From Paenibacillus endoradicis (GTDB lineage: Bacteria > Bacillota > Bacilli > Paenibacillales > Paenibacillaceae), in the NCBI RefSeq assembly GCF_024721975.1, contig NZ_JANQBB010000001.1, positions 124,001-188,000 of the forward strand: a stretch of DNA of 64,000 nucleotides. The letters are read 5' to 3'. Shown here piece after piece: positions 1 through 8,936 of the stretch; positions within the stretch are counted from its first letter, which is position 1; every line of letters starts with the position of its first letter. Position numbers and translations under genes: made by a program. Under the pieces are notes generated by a model. It saw only the letters and a list, made by a program, of their open reading frames with translations, was not told the origin of the DNA and did no database searches.

Positions 1-781
1 TGATGCAGCACTTGCCTATCACATGGGGAAAATATTAGAATGTGCGGCTCTCTGTGCGGAACCAGGGACGACAAAAGACAGTATGTTAGGCATTTTGAAA
101 GAAAATTCCTTTATATTGAAAACGCTTAATGATACGCGTAAATGCACAGCGATTTCTGTTGCAGCCCATACATTTTATGAAAAAGATCATCCTTACTTAC
201 TACATGGACCTGGTTATATATTGGACCTTGAACATTGTGAGTTTACTGAACTTCCAGATCATAGCGTCGAGGTTAGAGGAAGTAAGATGCTCGAAACGCC
301 TGAATACAAAATTAAGCTCGAAGGCGCAATGCAAGTTGCTTATCGCACATTTGTCATAGCTGGCATAAGAGATCCGTTACTTATTAATAAAATTGAGGAA
401 GTTGAAGAACTAGTAAAACAGCAAGTTTACGAGTACTACACTGAGATTTCACAAGAAGATTATTCGATAAACTTTATCAATTACGGGATGAATGGTGTCT
501 TGGGGTCACTAGAGCCAACTCCTAATCCAGGTCATGAGCTAGGTGTATTGTTTGAAGTTATTGCAGTGACGCAAGAGCTGGCAAGTGCTATCTGTGGATC
601 AGTTCGTTCGACTTTTTTACATTACGGTTATGAGGGAAGAAAATCTACTGCAGGAAATCTAGCATTCCCGTTTGCACCAAGTGACGTACCATTTGGGCCA
701 GTTTACGAGTTTTCAGTATATCACTTAATGGAAGTATCCGATGGATTAGAAATGTTCCATTGCGATTATGAAGAGGTGTAA
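1..781 (+). CDS. AtuA-family (DUF1446) protein, C-terminal part
   Basis: The gene is cut by the left edge of the window; the frame is open from base 2, so the methionine at 23 is internal. The 260 visible residues resemble the C-terminal part of the acyclic terpene utilisation AtuA family (formerly DUF1446), including the LEGAxxVxYRTxxIAGIRDP-like stretch around residues 98-118 from base 23. The catalytic role of the family is not well established. It ends 2 bases before a DUF4387 gene, the usual partner of AtuA-like proteins, and both head an operon with a sugar ABC transporter. I infer a cytoplasmic metabolic enzyme for the imported substrate; the substrate is unknown. Confidence 0.75.
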   Translation, partial: DAALAYHMGKILECAALCAEPGTTKDSMLGILKENSFILKTLNDTRKCTAISVAAHTFYEKDHPYLLHGPGYILDLEHCEFTELPDHSVEVRGSKMLETPEYKIKLEGAMQVAYRTFVIAGIRDPLLINKIEEVEELVKQQVYEYYTEISQEDYSINFINYGMNGVLGSLEPTPNPGHELGVLFEVIAVTQELASAICGSVRSTFLHYGYEGRKSTAGNLAFPFAPSDVPFGPVYEFSVYHLMEVSDGLEMFHCDYEEV

Positions 782-783
782 CG

Positions 784-1095
784 ATGAAGATAAGTGAAGC
801 AGCGGTAGTTTTACGTAGTAAAAACAGTGGACCGTTCGAAATTACGTTAGATGCATTGTTCGGAGATAAGGAAATTTACGATGCATTGAAACGGTCAGAA
901 ATAATTAATAAGTCATTGATTGCTAAGCTTTATAACATTGCGGAAGAGAATATTACACATATCGTGTTTTTTGATCAGGCTCTAGGATTCAAAGTTACCT
1001 TCTCCCGCAGCGTATCGTCAGGAACTTTCTTGGATCGTGATGTGTACGGCGCACAGCAGCATGCTCCATTAATGGATTTGGAATTCGACATCTAA
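784..1095 (+). CDS. DUF4387 domain protein
   Basis: This 103-residue protein matches the DUF4387 family over its whole length: an N-terminal VLRSKNSGPFEITLD stretch, a central LIAKLYNI stretch and the C-terminal DRDVYGAQQHAPL motif. DUF4387 genes typically lie directly after AtuA/DUF1446 genes, as here (2-base gap), so the two products probably form one enzyme or act on one substrate. The start ATG follows GAGGTGTAACG. Function beyond the pairing is unknown. Confidence 0.8.
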   Translation: MKISEAAVVLRSKNSGPFEITLDALFGDKEIYDALKRSEIINKSLIAKLYNIAEENITHIVFFDQALGFKVTFSRSVSSGTFLDRDVYGAQQHAPLMDLEFDI

Positions 1096-1114
1096 GCGAA
1101 TAGGGGTGAAAGCA

Positions 1115-2011
1115 ATGAGTTCTCGTTTAATGCAAATGTGGAAAGACAAAATGTTATACATTATGCTCGTTCCGGCTTTTGCTTACTTTTTCATTTTTCA
1201 TATTTGGCCTATTTTAGGAATGAAGCTGGCATTTTATGAGTACCGCATTATAGGCGATAACGTATTCGTAGGAATGAAGTACTTTACAGCATTGTTTAAT
1301 ACACCAGTATTTACGAATGTCCTGATGAACACTTTAATTGTTAGTGCTATGAAAATAGTTATTATTTTCCCTCTTCCTGTTATCTTTGCACTATTACTCA
1401 ATGAATTTAGAAATGGGAGCTTCCGGAAGAGTATTCAAGTAATATCATACTTGCCTCACTTTCTTTCATGGGTTGTTATTGCAGGGATTTGGTTTGAATT
1501 TATGTCACCTTCAAAAGGAATTGTAAACGGTATCATTCAATTATTTGGATTTCCTGCCCATGATTTTTTAACAGATAAATCTTCCATACGTTGGATTTTG
1601 GTACTAAGCGAAGCTTGGCGTAGTATTGGCTGGGATTCAATCATATTCCTAGCAGCAATCATTGGAATAAGTCCTAGCTTGTACGAAGCAGCGTATGTAG
1701 ATGGAGCAAATCGTTGGCATATCGTTACTAAAATTGTAATCCCACATCTCTACATTCCCATGGTCACAATATTTATTCTGAACATTGGATTCCTAATGAA
1801 TGCTGGGCTAGATCAAATACTCAACTTTACCAATGATGCAGTTAACAGCAAGATAGATATTATCGACACTTATGTATATCGCGTTGGATTATTGAATTTT
1901 GAATATTCATTCGCAACGGCTGCTAGTTTATTTAAGAGTGTTATAGGTGTCATTCTCGTACTATCCACTCACTTTATTTCCAAAAAATTGACTTCAAAAG
2001 GCGCATGGTAA
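1115..2011 (+). CDS. carbohydrate ABC transporter permease (LplB type)
   Basis: A 298-residue integral membrane protein with about six hydrophobic segments and the EAA-loop motif EAAYVDGANRWHIV near residue 190, typical of binding-protein-dependent sugar permeases. Together with the next permease it should form the membrane channel of an importer. I place the start at ATG 1115, behind AGGGGTG at 1102-1108, rather than at the upstream GTG 1106, which would overlap that ribosome binding site. No ATPase gene is in the cluster; this is normal for this family, which often shares an MsmX-like ATPase encoded elsewhere. Confidence 0.9.
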   Translation: MSSRLMQMWKDKMLYIMLVPAFAYFFIFHIWPILGMKLAFYEYRIIGDNVFVGMKYFTALFNTPVFTNVLMNTLIVSAMKIVIIFPLPVIFALLLNEFRNGSFRKSIQVISYLPHFLSWVVIAGIWFEFMSPSKGIVNGIIQLFGFPAHDFLTDKSSIRWILVLSEAWRSIGWDSIIFLAAIIGISPSLYEAAYVDGANRWHIVTKIVIPHLYIPMVTIFILNIGFLMNAGLDQILNFTNDAVNSKIDIIDTYVYRVGLLNFEYSFATAASLFKSVIGVILVLSTHFISKKLTSKGAW

Positions 2012-2023
2012 GGAGGCCCGAAT

Positions 2024-2908
2024 ATGATAGGAAACAAGATTACCTTGTCCAAGTTGTTCATAGGAGCGATTCTTTCTCTACTCACATTAACGATGTTCGT
2101 TCCTATTGTGAATATGTTCGCCCGGGCTTTCTCTAGTCCAGATCGAGTTCACTTGTTACAAGGTTATGAAATACTACCGAGAGGCTTTTCACTTATTCAT
2201 TTTCAGGTCGTACTTCAAAATCCAATTGTTAGTCAAGCATTAATCAATTCCTTATTCATTACGATTGTAGGTACAGTATCTAGTATTTTTCTTACGACGG
2301 TCACAGCTTATGTATTAACTAGAAAAAACCTTGTAGGAAAAACTCCAATAATGGTATTTCTCATTATTATTATGATTTTTGAACCAGGTATTATTCAAGA
2401 ATATATGGTAATGAAGGATATCGCTCTACTAGATAACTTGTGGGCAATGGTCGTTTACCGACTTGTTAATGTTTATTACCTTATTATCATGATGAGGTTT
2501 ATCGAAGATATTCCAGAATCACTAATTGAGGCAGCAAAGATTGATGGTGCAGGACATATGAAGCTCTTTATGAGAATCGTTCTTCCGCTAGCACGAGTGC
2601 CATTAATGACAATTGGTATGTTCTATGCTGTAGTGAAATGGAATGAATTTTTCAAATCAAGTATTTTTCTTTCAAGTAAAGAAAATACGGTGCTTCAAGT
2701 TATGTTAAGGCAATTTATTGTAGAGAGAGATACTTCGACATTAGTCGGTGCAGCAGAATTACTCAAAAATTCTAGTGTTGCACAACTAGATTTCTCGGCT
2801 TTGAAGGCTGCTACAATCGTGATTGCTATCGTTCCGATTCTCATGCTCTACCCTATTATTCTGAAGCATTATACTGGCGGAGTAATGGAAGGCGGAGTTA
2901 AAGAATAA
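2024..2908 (+). CDS. carbohydrate ABC transporter permease (LplC/YtcP type)
   Basis: This 294-residue protein is the second permease of the importer. It has an N-terminal hydrophobic segment, about six membrane spans and the EAA-loop motif EAAKIDGAGHMKLFMRIV near residue 175. It ends in the GGVMEGGVKE tail typical of this subfamily. A strong AAGGAGG precedes the ATG. The gene sits 12 bases after the first permease and just before the binding protein, so the three are one transport unit. Confidence 0.9.
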   Translation: MIGNKITLSKLFIGAILSLLTLTMFVPIVNMFARAFSSPDRVHLLQGYEILPRGFSLIHFQVVLQNPIVSQALINSLFITIVGTVSSIFLTTVTAYVLTRKNLVGKTPIMVFLIIIMIFEPGIIQEYMVMKDIALLDNLWAMVVYRLVNVYYLIIMMRFIEDIPESLIEAAKIDGAGHMKLFMRIVLPLARVPLMTIGMFYAVVKWNEFFKSSIFLSSKENTVLQVMLRQFIVERDTSTLVGAAELLKNSSVAQLDFSALKAATIVIAIVPILMLYPIILKHYTGGVMEGGVKE

Positions 2909-2938
2909 ATGTGTTTACAAAAAGGGAGGAAATACAGA

Positions 2939-4444
2939 ATGAACAGAAAAAAGATGAATATCATGCTAATCCTTATGGTCGCAATCGCATTGCTGGTTAC
3001 AGCTTGTGGAGGAAAAAATGGTAACAACGGCACGAATACAGGTTCAAAAACTCCTGCAACTAACAATGGCACAAATACACCAGCCGATAAGGAGCCCGTA
3101 ACGCTTACATTCGTGAATAAGGATTTCCCATTGGATGATCCGAATACAGTAAAGTTAATTGCTAAAATTGAAGAAGGTATGAAAGCACAAGGAACTCCTG
3201 TCAAACTTGAAATTGTTCCAGTTCAAAGTGGAACATATTCTGAAAAACTTGGTCTGCTACTACAAAGTGGTACAATTCCAGACTTGATGTATTTCCAAGG
3301 TGGAGACTATCAATTTGCAATTACACAAGGAATTTTGGAAGATTTGACGCCTTATATCGAGAAATCAACACATTTGAAAGCTTCGCTTTCAGACTATAAC
3401 TTAGAAAGAATGAAAGAGTATCCGTATCTAGTATATGCTGCCCCAACAACAACTTCAGTAGCAGTTGTACGTAAAGATTGGTTCGATCAAACAGCATCAG
3501 GAAAAACATTACTAGAAAATCCTACAACTGATAACTATCTTACATTCTTCAAAGAGCTTAAGGAAGTTAGTGGAGCTAAATATGTCTATACGACTGCTGG
3601 CACTTTAGATGAGATTGATCCACTATTTACACAAGCATTTGGTATGACATCTACTTGGGTGAAAGACGATAGCGGTAGCTATGTATATGGCGCTGTATCC
3701 AAATTCGGTAAAGACAAGTTAGATTTCTATGCAAAACTATATCAAGAAGGTTTACTTGATCCTGAATATTTAACGAAGAAATGGGATACGAAAGAACAAG
3801 CATTCTATGATGGAGATGCAGCAGTTATCGCTGGTCGTCAAGGTAAAGTAATTAATATTTACAATACAAAAATGATGGAGCAAAACGGTGTAGAAGTAAT
3901 GCCACTTGTTCCAGCTAAAGGTGTCGGTCAAGGTTTTGTTCCAATCAATGTAAGTAAAGAAGATCGTGGTTTTGCAATTTCTAAATTATCTAAAAATAAA
4001 GATGCTGCATTTGCATTACTAGAGTATATGGCAAGTCCTGATGGTTTAATGTTAGATCAGCTTGGTGTTGAAGGTGATGAATATACAATCGCTGATAACC
4101 AAATTACTTTAACAGATAAATTCCCAGCTTGGTATGCACATTTCATTGACAACACGATGAATTTCAAGCCTGAACAAACATTTAATCCTGAAACTCCATT
4201 CTTATCCACTGCAGCATTAGAGTCACTTGATCTAGTGCAAACTTATTCAACAAAAGATAATGCTTTTGTGATTCCTGCTGATCAATCTGCAGCTTGGGAT
4301 GCGGCAATCGCTATCTATAAAGAATATGCAGCTAACGTTGTTACTGGTAAAGCTTCAATTAATGATTTTGACAAAATGGTAGAAAGCTTCAATGCAGCTG
4401 GTGGTAAAGCTATGACTGAATATGCAAATCAAAACATTAAGTAG
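2939..4444 (+). CDS. extracellular solute-binding lipoprotein (sugar ABC transporter)
   Basis: A lipoprotein of 501 residues. The signal peptide ends in the lipobox LVTAC (Cys23), followed by a Gly/Asn/Thr-rich linker of about 35 residues and a family-1-like periplasmic-binding fold that captures the substrate outside the membrane. The start is ATG 2939, behind AAGGGAGGAAA; an in-frame ATG at 2909 overlaps the previous stop and lacks a binding site. It is cotranscribed with the two permeases. A GC-rich hairpin follows at 4479-4502 and may raise the level of this message over the distal genes. The substrate is unknown. Confidence 0.88.
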   Translation: MNRKKMNIMLILMVAIALLVTACGGKNGNNGTNTGSKTPATNNGTNTPADKEPVTLTFVNKDFPLDDPNTVKLIAKIEEGMKAQGTPVKLEIVPVQSGTYSEKLGLLLQSGTIPDLMYFQGGDYQFAITQGILEDLTPYIEKSTHLKASLSDYNLERMKEYPYLVYAAPTTTSVAVVRKDWFDQTASGKTLLENPTTDNYLTFFKELKEVSGAKYVYTTAGTLDEIDPLFTQAFGMTSTWVKDDSGSYVYGAVSKFGKDKLDFYAKLYQEGLLDPEYLTKKWDTKEQAFYDGDAAVIAGRQGKVINIYNTKMMEQNGVEVMPLVPAKGVGQGFVPINVSKEDRGFAISKLSKNKDAAFALLEYMASPDGLMLDQLGVEGDEYTIADNQITLTDKFPAWYAHFIDNTMNFKPEQTFNPETPFLSTAALESLDLVQTYSTKDNAFVIPADQSAAWDAAIAIYKEYAANVVTGKASINDFDKMVESFNAAGGKAMTEYANQNIK

Positions 4445-4478
4445 GTATTGAGTTAGCGTATGCAAAAAAAAGTATAAA

Positions 4479-4502
4479 GTACGGGGCTTTGTTGCCCCGT
4501 AC
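4479..4502 (+). terminator. intercistronic GC-rich hairpin
   Basis: GTACGGGGC and GCCCCGTAC pair around a TTTGTT loop, between the binding-protein gene and the first ADP-ribosylglycohydrolase gene. There is no following T run, so it is more likely a message-stabilising or partially terminating hairpin within the operon than a full terminator. Confidence 0.5.
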
Positions 4503-4526
4503 CCTTAAGGGAGGGGTGGATTAATA

Positions 4527-5705
4527 ATGGTTACGTTTTCCGATAGAGTAAAGGGTGTAGTATTCGGGACAGCATACGGCGACGCGATGGGCGCAGTCGT
4601 GGAAAAAATGACCTATGAGCAAATTAAAGAGAAATATGGTCGAGTAGAAACAACACAAACGAAGTGGTGGAAAGCAGATTGGTCTGAATCAGCCCGTCTT
4701 TCAAGAATGCGTGGGATGGGAATAATAACGGATGATACGCTAATGACTTTAGCGCTAATGAATGTTTATTGTACAGAAAATCGTCATTTGGATGCTTATG
4801 ATATAGCTAATGAATTTGTGAAAGAAATAGCTTATCGTCCTAGATATATTCCGGAATTCGGTAGAGAAGCATTAATACTAGACCGACTATTTTATCCGGA
4901 AAAACATATTTTCAATCGACATGTATTAGCGAACTGTGAGCCACGCGAGGGCGGCTATGGTAATATGGTCAATTGCGGCGCGGCGATGTATATCTCTCCG
5001 ATTGGTATTATTAATGCTTGTAATCCAAGGGGAGCATATGACGAGGCCATCTTGTTCGCATCTGGTCATCAACTCAGCTATGGCTTAGAAGCAGCAGGAG
5101 TTATGGCTTGTAGTGTAGCGAAAGCCTTTGAGCCAGGTGTATCGGTAGAGCAAGTTATTGATACAGCTCTGCATTATGCCAAAGATGGAACAAAGCGAGC
5201 AATTCATGATATATGCGATGCGGCGATAATGCTTAAACATAATAAAGAAGATCGTGATGAGGTTGTACGTAAATTCCATGAAGTAATAGGTCAATATTCT
5301 CCGATGGGCAATGATGTGAATAGAGGAGAACATAAGCTTGGTATTGCTACGAATCATTACACACCGAGTAGACTATTTTCCATAGAGGAACTACCACTTG
5401 CAATGGGATTCATGATGTTACATGAAGGAAATTTGACAGAAGCAGTGAAAGACGGAGTAAGCTCCGGCCGTGATACAGATTCAATCGGGGTTATGATTGG
5501 AGCTATTCTTGGAGCTATGCATGGCGTATCAGCAATTCCTCTTGATGAACGTATTGCTTTAGAAAATGTAAGTAAGCAAAATATAGATCAAAATTGTGAT
5601 CGTTTCATTGAGGTAGCAGAAGCCATTATTATAGAAGATTTCAATCAGAGTAATGCAAGGCAACAACATATTTTATCAACACTCGGAGGCGGTGCATCAG
5701 CATGA
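4527..5705 (+). CDS. ADP-ribosylglycohydrolase family protein
   Basis: This 392-residue cytoplasmic protein has the three landmarks of the ADP-ribosylglycohydrolase (ARH/DraG) fold: GDAMGAVVE at residues 18-26, the metal-binding TDDT at 68-71, and GRDTDS followed by a Gly/Ala-rich helix near residue 314. Family enzymes cleave ribosyl bonds with two divalent metal ions. In sugar-uptake operons like this one, such proteins probably cleave an imported riboside or glycoside rather than a modified protein; that is inference. It overlaps the next gene by 4 bases (ATGA), so the two are translationally coupled. Confidence 0.87.
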   Translation: MVTFSDRVKGVVFGTAYGDAMGAVVEKMTYEQIKEKYGRVETTQTKWWKADWSESARLSRMRGMGIITDDTLMTLALMNVYCTENRHLDAYDIANEFVKEIAYRPRYIPEFGREALILDRLFYPEKHIFNRHVLANCEPREGGYGNMVNCGAAMYISPIGIINACNPRGAYDEAILFASGHQLSYGLEAAGVMACSVAKAFEPGVSVEQVIDTALHYAKDGTKRAIHDICDAAIMLKHNKEDRDEVVRKFHEVIGQYSPMGNDVNRGEHKLGIATNHYTPSRLFSIEELPLAMGFMMLHEGNLTEAVKDGVSSGRDTDSIGVMIGAILGAMHGVSAIPLDERIALENVSKQNIDQNCDRFIEVAEAIIIEDFNQSNARQQHILSTLGGGASA

Positions 5706-7807
5706 TAGCAACTAATTATTTGGAAAAGATCTATGCGGGTTATTTGGGAATGAACATCGGTATTCGACTAGGAGCACCAGTTGAACCAACGATTTGGTCT
5801 TATGAGCGAATTCTTAATACGTACGGTGATATTACTGATTATGTGAAGCCTTTCAAAAACTTTGCAGCAGATGACGACGCCAATGGTCCATTCTATTTCT
5901 TGCGAGCATTGTATGACGATGCTAAGGATAGAGATATCGTACCTCAAGATGTTGCTAGAGCATGGATGAACTATGCACGTGAGGGTGTAGGCATGTTCTG
6001 GTGGGGCGGATATGGGATTAGTACAGAACATACTGCTTTTATCAATTTGAAAAATGGAATTGAAGCACCGCAATCTGGATCGATTGCACAAAATGGTACG
6101 ACAATCGCCGAACAAATTGGTGGTCAAATCTTTATTGATACATGGGGGCTAGTTAATCCAGGTAATCCGCAAAAAGCTGCTGATTTTGGTGAAGCTGCTG
6201 CAAGAGTATCGCATGATGGTGAAGGCGTATATGGTGCAAGATTCTTCTGTGCAGCTATTGCCAAAGCATTTGACACTAGTGATGTAAGTGAAATTATTGA
6301 AGCGGGTCTAGCACAAATCCCAACCACATCTCTTTATTACCAAGTTGCTAGAGCGGTTATCGCTTTCCATAAGAAACATCCTGCTAATTTCCGTGATTGC
6401 CGTGATATGCTTGAAAGAGACTGGGGTTATGATAAATATCCAGGCGTCTGTCACATGATTCCTAATGCTGGTGTATGTATTCTAGCGATGGTATATGGTG
6501 AAGGAGACTTCAATCGTACTGTTGAAATTGCAACAATGTGCGGTTGGGATACAGATTGTAATGCTGGTAACGTTGGGACTGTACTAGGTGTTGCATGTGG
6601 GCTTGAAGGGATTGCGGATAAATACCGTAAACCAATTAACGATTCTATCGTAATGTCAGGTATTTCAGGATACCTTAACATTCTAGACATTCCATCATAT
6701 GCGAAGGAGTTAGCTATACTTGGCTATCGTCTAGCTAATGAACCTTGCCCAGCTGAATTACTTAAAAGCTTTAAAGAAGACGAAGTTTACTTTGATTTTG
6801 AATTGCCGGGCTCTACTCATAATATGCGTCTATCAAATTCGTTCTTCTGTGAAGCGAAACATTCTACAGAGTATTCTTATAGTGGTACTGGTTCGCTACA
6901 AGTTTTATTTGATCGCATGTTACGCGGTGAGCAATGCAAAATATACTATAAACCTTTCTACACAAGAGACGAGTTCAACGACGAAAGGTATTCACCTACG
7001 TTTGCGCCAAAAGCATATTCTGGTCAAACGGTATCTATGAAAATTTACTTGGATCAATGGGAAGGCAATGAAACACCAGGTGTTGCTCCATATGTTCGTC
7101 TTGCTTCCAGTAAAAAAGAGTTAATCCAAGGTTATGTGAAACTTGTGGGTGAGCAATGGATAGAATTAGAATTCACGATCCCGGATTCTAAAGGCGATTT
7201 GATTGATGAGGTTGGTATCGTATTCGAAGCCTATACACCGAAGAAACCGAAAAGCTTAGGACGCATCTTCATTGATGAATTTAGAATATATGGAAAAGCA
7301 AATTATGCGATTGATTTTGCTAAGCAGCGCGTTGATTTTGGTTGTATTACACCGTTTGCACATAATCATGGAGCATGGAGAATAGAAAATGGTGCTATGC
7401 ATTTAATGACTGCTGAACCAAGTGAAGCCTACACAGGTGCGTATTTTGCTAGAGATTATAAGGTTTCAATGGTATTGAATGCACAAAGTGGACATTCACA
7501 TCTTGTAGCAGTGCGAGCACAAGGCGCGATGCGAGGATACCACATTGGATTTGACGGAGAAGGTCAAGTGTCACTTTATGTGAATGATTTTGGTCATAAG
7601 TTGTTAGCATCTGCTGAGTTTAATTGGTCACATAATCAAGATTATCATTTCGAAGTAACAGCTAACGGAAACTTAGTATCATTGAGCATAGGTGGTACAG
7701 TCGTATTACAACATGAGGATGACACCTTTAGTTATGGAATGTACGGTGTTAGTACGAATACTGCTGCAAGAACAAGCTATCGCGATATTCGTGTGACAGA
7801 ATTATAG
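5702..7807 (+). CDS. ADP-ribosylglycohydrolase-fold enzyme with C-terminal beta-sandwich domains
   Basis: This is a 701-residue protein. The first 345 residues form an ARH-like domain: MNIGIRLGAPVE at 17-28, ADDDANGPF near 56, and GWDTDCNAGNVG near 281, giving the metal ligands. Residues of about 355-550 and 560-701 look like two beta-rich modules, the last resembling a concanavalin/LamG-like domain of glycan-active proteins. There is no signal peptide, so it is presumably cytoplasmic. The fusion of an ARH fold to carbohydrate-binding-like modules supports a sugar or glycoside substrate. It is coupled to the preceding ARH gene, and a ribokinase-type gene follows. Confidence 0.8.
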   Translation: MIATNYLEKIYAGYLGMNIGIRLGAPVEPTIWSYERILNTYGDITDYVKPFKNFAADDDANGPFYFLRALYDDAKDRDIVPQDVARAWMNYAREGVGMFWWGGYGISTEHTAFINLKNGIEAPQSGSIAQNGTTIAEQIGGQIFIDTWGLVNPGNPQKAADFGEAAARVSHDGEGVYGARFFCAAIAKAFDTSDVSEIIEAGLAQIPTTSLYYQVARAVIAFHKKHPANFRDCRDMLERDWGYDKYPGVCHMIPNAGVCILAMVYGEGDFNRTVEIATMCGWDTDCNAGNVGTVLGVACGLEGIADKYRKPINDSIVMSGISGYLNILDIPSYAKELAILGYRLANEPCPAELLKSFKEDEVYFDFELPGSTHNMRLSNSFFCEAKHSTEYSYSGTGSLQVLFDRMLRGEQCKIYYKPFYTRDEFNDERYSPTFAPKAYSGQTVSMKIYLDQWEGNETPGVAPYVRLASSKKELIQGYVKLVGEQWIELEFTIPDSKGDLIDEVGIVFEAYTPKKPKSLGRIFIDEFRIYGKANYAIDFAKQRVDFGCITPFAHNHGAWRIENGAMHLMTAEPSEAYTGAYFARDYKVSMVLNAQSGHSHLVAVRAQGAMRGYHIGFDGEGQVSLYVNDFGHKLLASAEFNWSHNQDYHFEVTANGNLVSLSIGGTVVLQHEDDTFSYGMYGVSTNTAARTSYRDIRVTEL

Positions 7808-7831
7808 TCCTAAGGTGAATTGGAGAAGAGT

Positions 7832-8725
7832 ATGAAGATAATTGTAATTGGCAGCATGAATATGGATATGGTCATGCAGACTAGCCGAATTCCAGAAGTG
7901 GGAGAGACGATTAATGGAGAGGGATTCTTTCTATCAGGCGGCGGTAAAGGTGCTAATCAGGCAGTAGCTTGCGCGAAAATGGGCGCTGATACATGGATGA
8001 TGGCGAAGGTCGGCGATGATATCTTTGGTCAATCTCTTCTCGACGATCTATCGAATTATGGTGTGCAAACGGATTTTATAGTTAAGGAAGCGGGTATTTC
8101 GACAGGTGTTGCCTCCATTACGGTGAAAGATGGTAACAACTCTATTATATTGGCAAGTGGAGCGAACAGTTGTCTATTGCCAGAGGATATTCGCAAATTA
8201 GAATCTGAGCTATTGTCTGCATCCGCAATAATGCTTCAGTTGGAAATTCCGATTGAAACGGTTTACGAAGTTATTTCTGTCGTGAAAGGCAAAGTTCCGA
8301 TTTTCTTGAATCCAGCTCCTGCACTTCCGCTGGACGATTACATTCTACAAGGCATTCATTACTTCACACCTAACGAAATAGAATGCAGATTGTATACTGG
8401 AGTAGAAATTCATACGATAGATGATGCATTTACTGCGTTAGACGTTTTACGTAATAAAGGAATTATGTATCCTTTAATTACGTTAGGTGAGCAAGGTGTT
8501 GCTTATTATAATGGTAGCAATAATGTTCATAGGTCTGGCCTTAAGGTTAATGCGATCGATACGACTGCGGCAGGGGATACGTTCTCTGGAACGCTAGCTG
8601 CAATGATTGTTGCGGGACAGACAATGGATGAAGCTGTTTCTATGGCAATTCAAGCCTCAGCACTATCTGTTACGAGATTAGGTGCGCAACAATCTATCCC
8701 GTTGCTTGCGGAAATGACCAATTAG
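7832..8725 (+). CDS. PfkB-family carbohydrate kinase, ribokinase-like
   Basis: A 297-residue kinase with the two PfkB signatures: GGGKGANQAVACAKMG near residue 35 and the catalytic DTTAAGDTFSG near 246, whose Asp is the base. This closely follows ribokinase, which makes ribose 5-phosphate from ribose and ATP. I chose ATG 7832 behind GGAGAAG; a TTG at 7820 is an alternative. As the last gene of the operon, downstream of two ribosyl-cleaving-type enzymes, it would phosphorylate a released pentose. A terminator follows. Confidence 0.82.
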   Translation: MKIIVIGSMNMDMVMQTSRIPEVGETINGEGFFLSGGGKGANQAVACAKMGADTWMMAKVGDDIFGQSLLDDLSNYGVQTDFIVKEAGISTGVASITVKDGNNSIILASGANSCLLPEDIRKLESELLSASAIMLQLEIPIETVYEVISVVKGKVPIFLNPAPALPLDDYILQGIHYFTPNEIECRLYTGVEIHTIDDAFTALDVLRNKGIMYPLITLGEQGVAYYNGSNNVHRSGLKVNAIDTTAAGDTFSGTLAAMIVAGQTMDEAVSMAIQASALSVTRLGAQQSIPLLAEMTN

Positions 8726-8747
8726 ATTAATAAGTTTTATTACCAAG

Positions 8748-8787
8748 TAGTAGTGACTTGAGAATTCTCCAGTCACTACTATTTTTT
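8748..8787 (+). terminator. rho-independent terminator
   Basis: An 11-base stem (TAGTAGTGACT / AGTCACTACTA) around a 12-base loop is followed by TTTTTT. It ends the operon that starts before the window. Confidence 0.85.
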
Positions 8788-8936
8788 CGCAAGTATTGTT
8801 CTCATAGAGATATAACTTAATACGAGACTTAGCAAAACTTTATATCATTGCGAGATTTATTTTCCGGCTTGCAAAACTGTTTCTATGATACACTGAGATG
8901 GTTGGAAAGTCATTACATACAAGGGAGAGAATCTGC

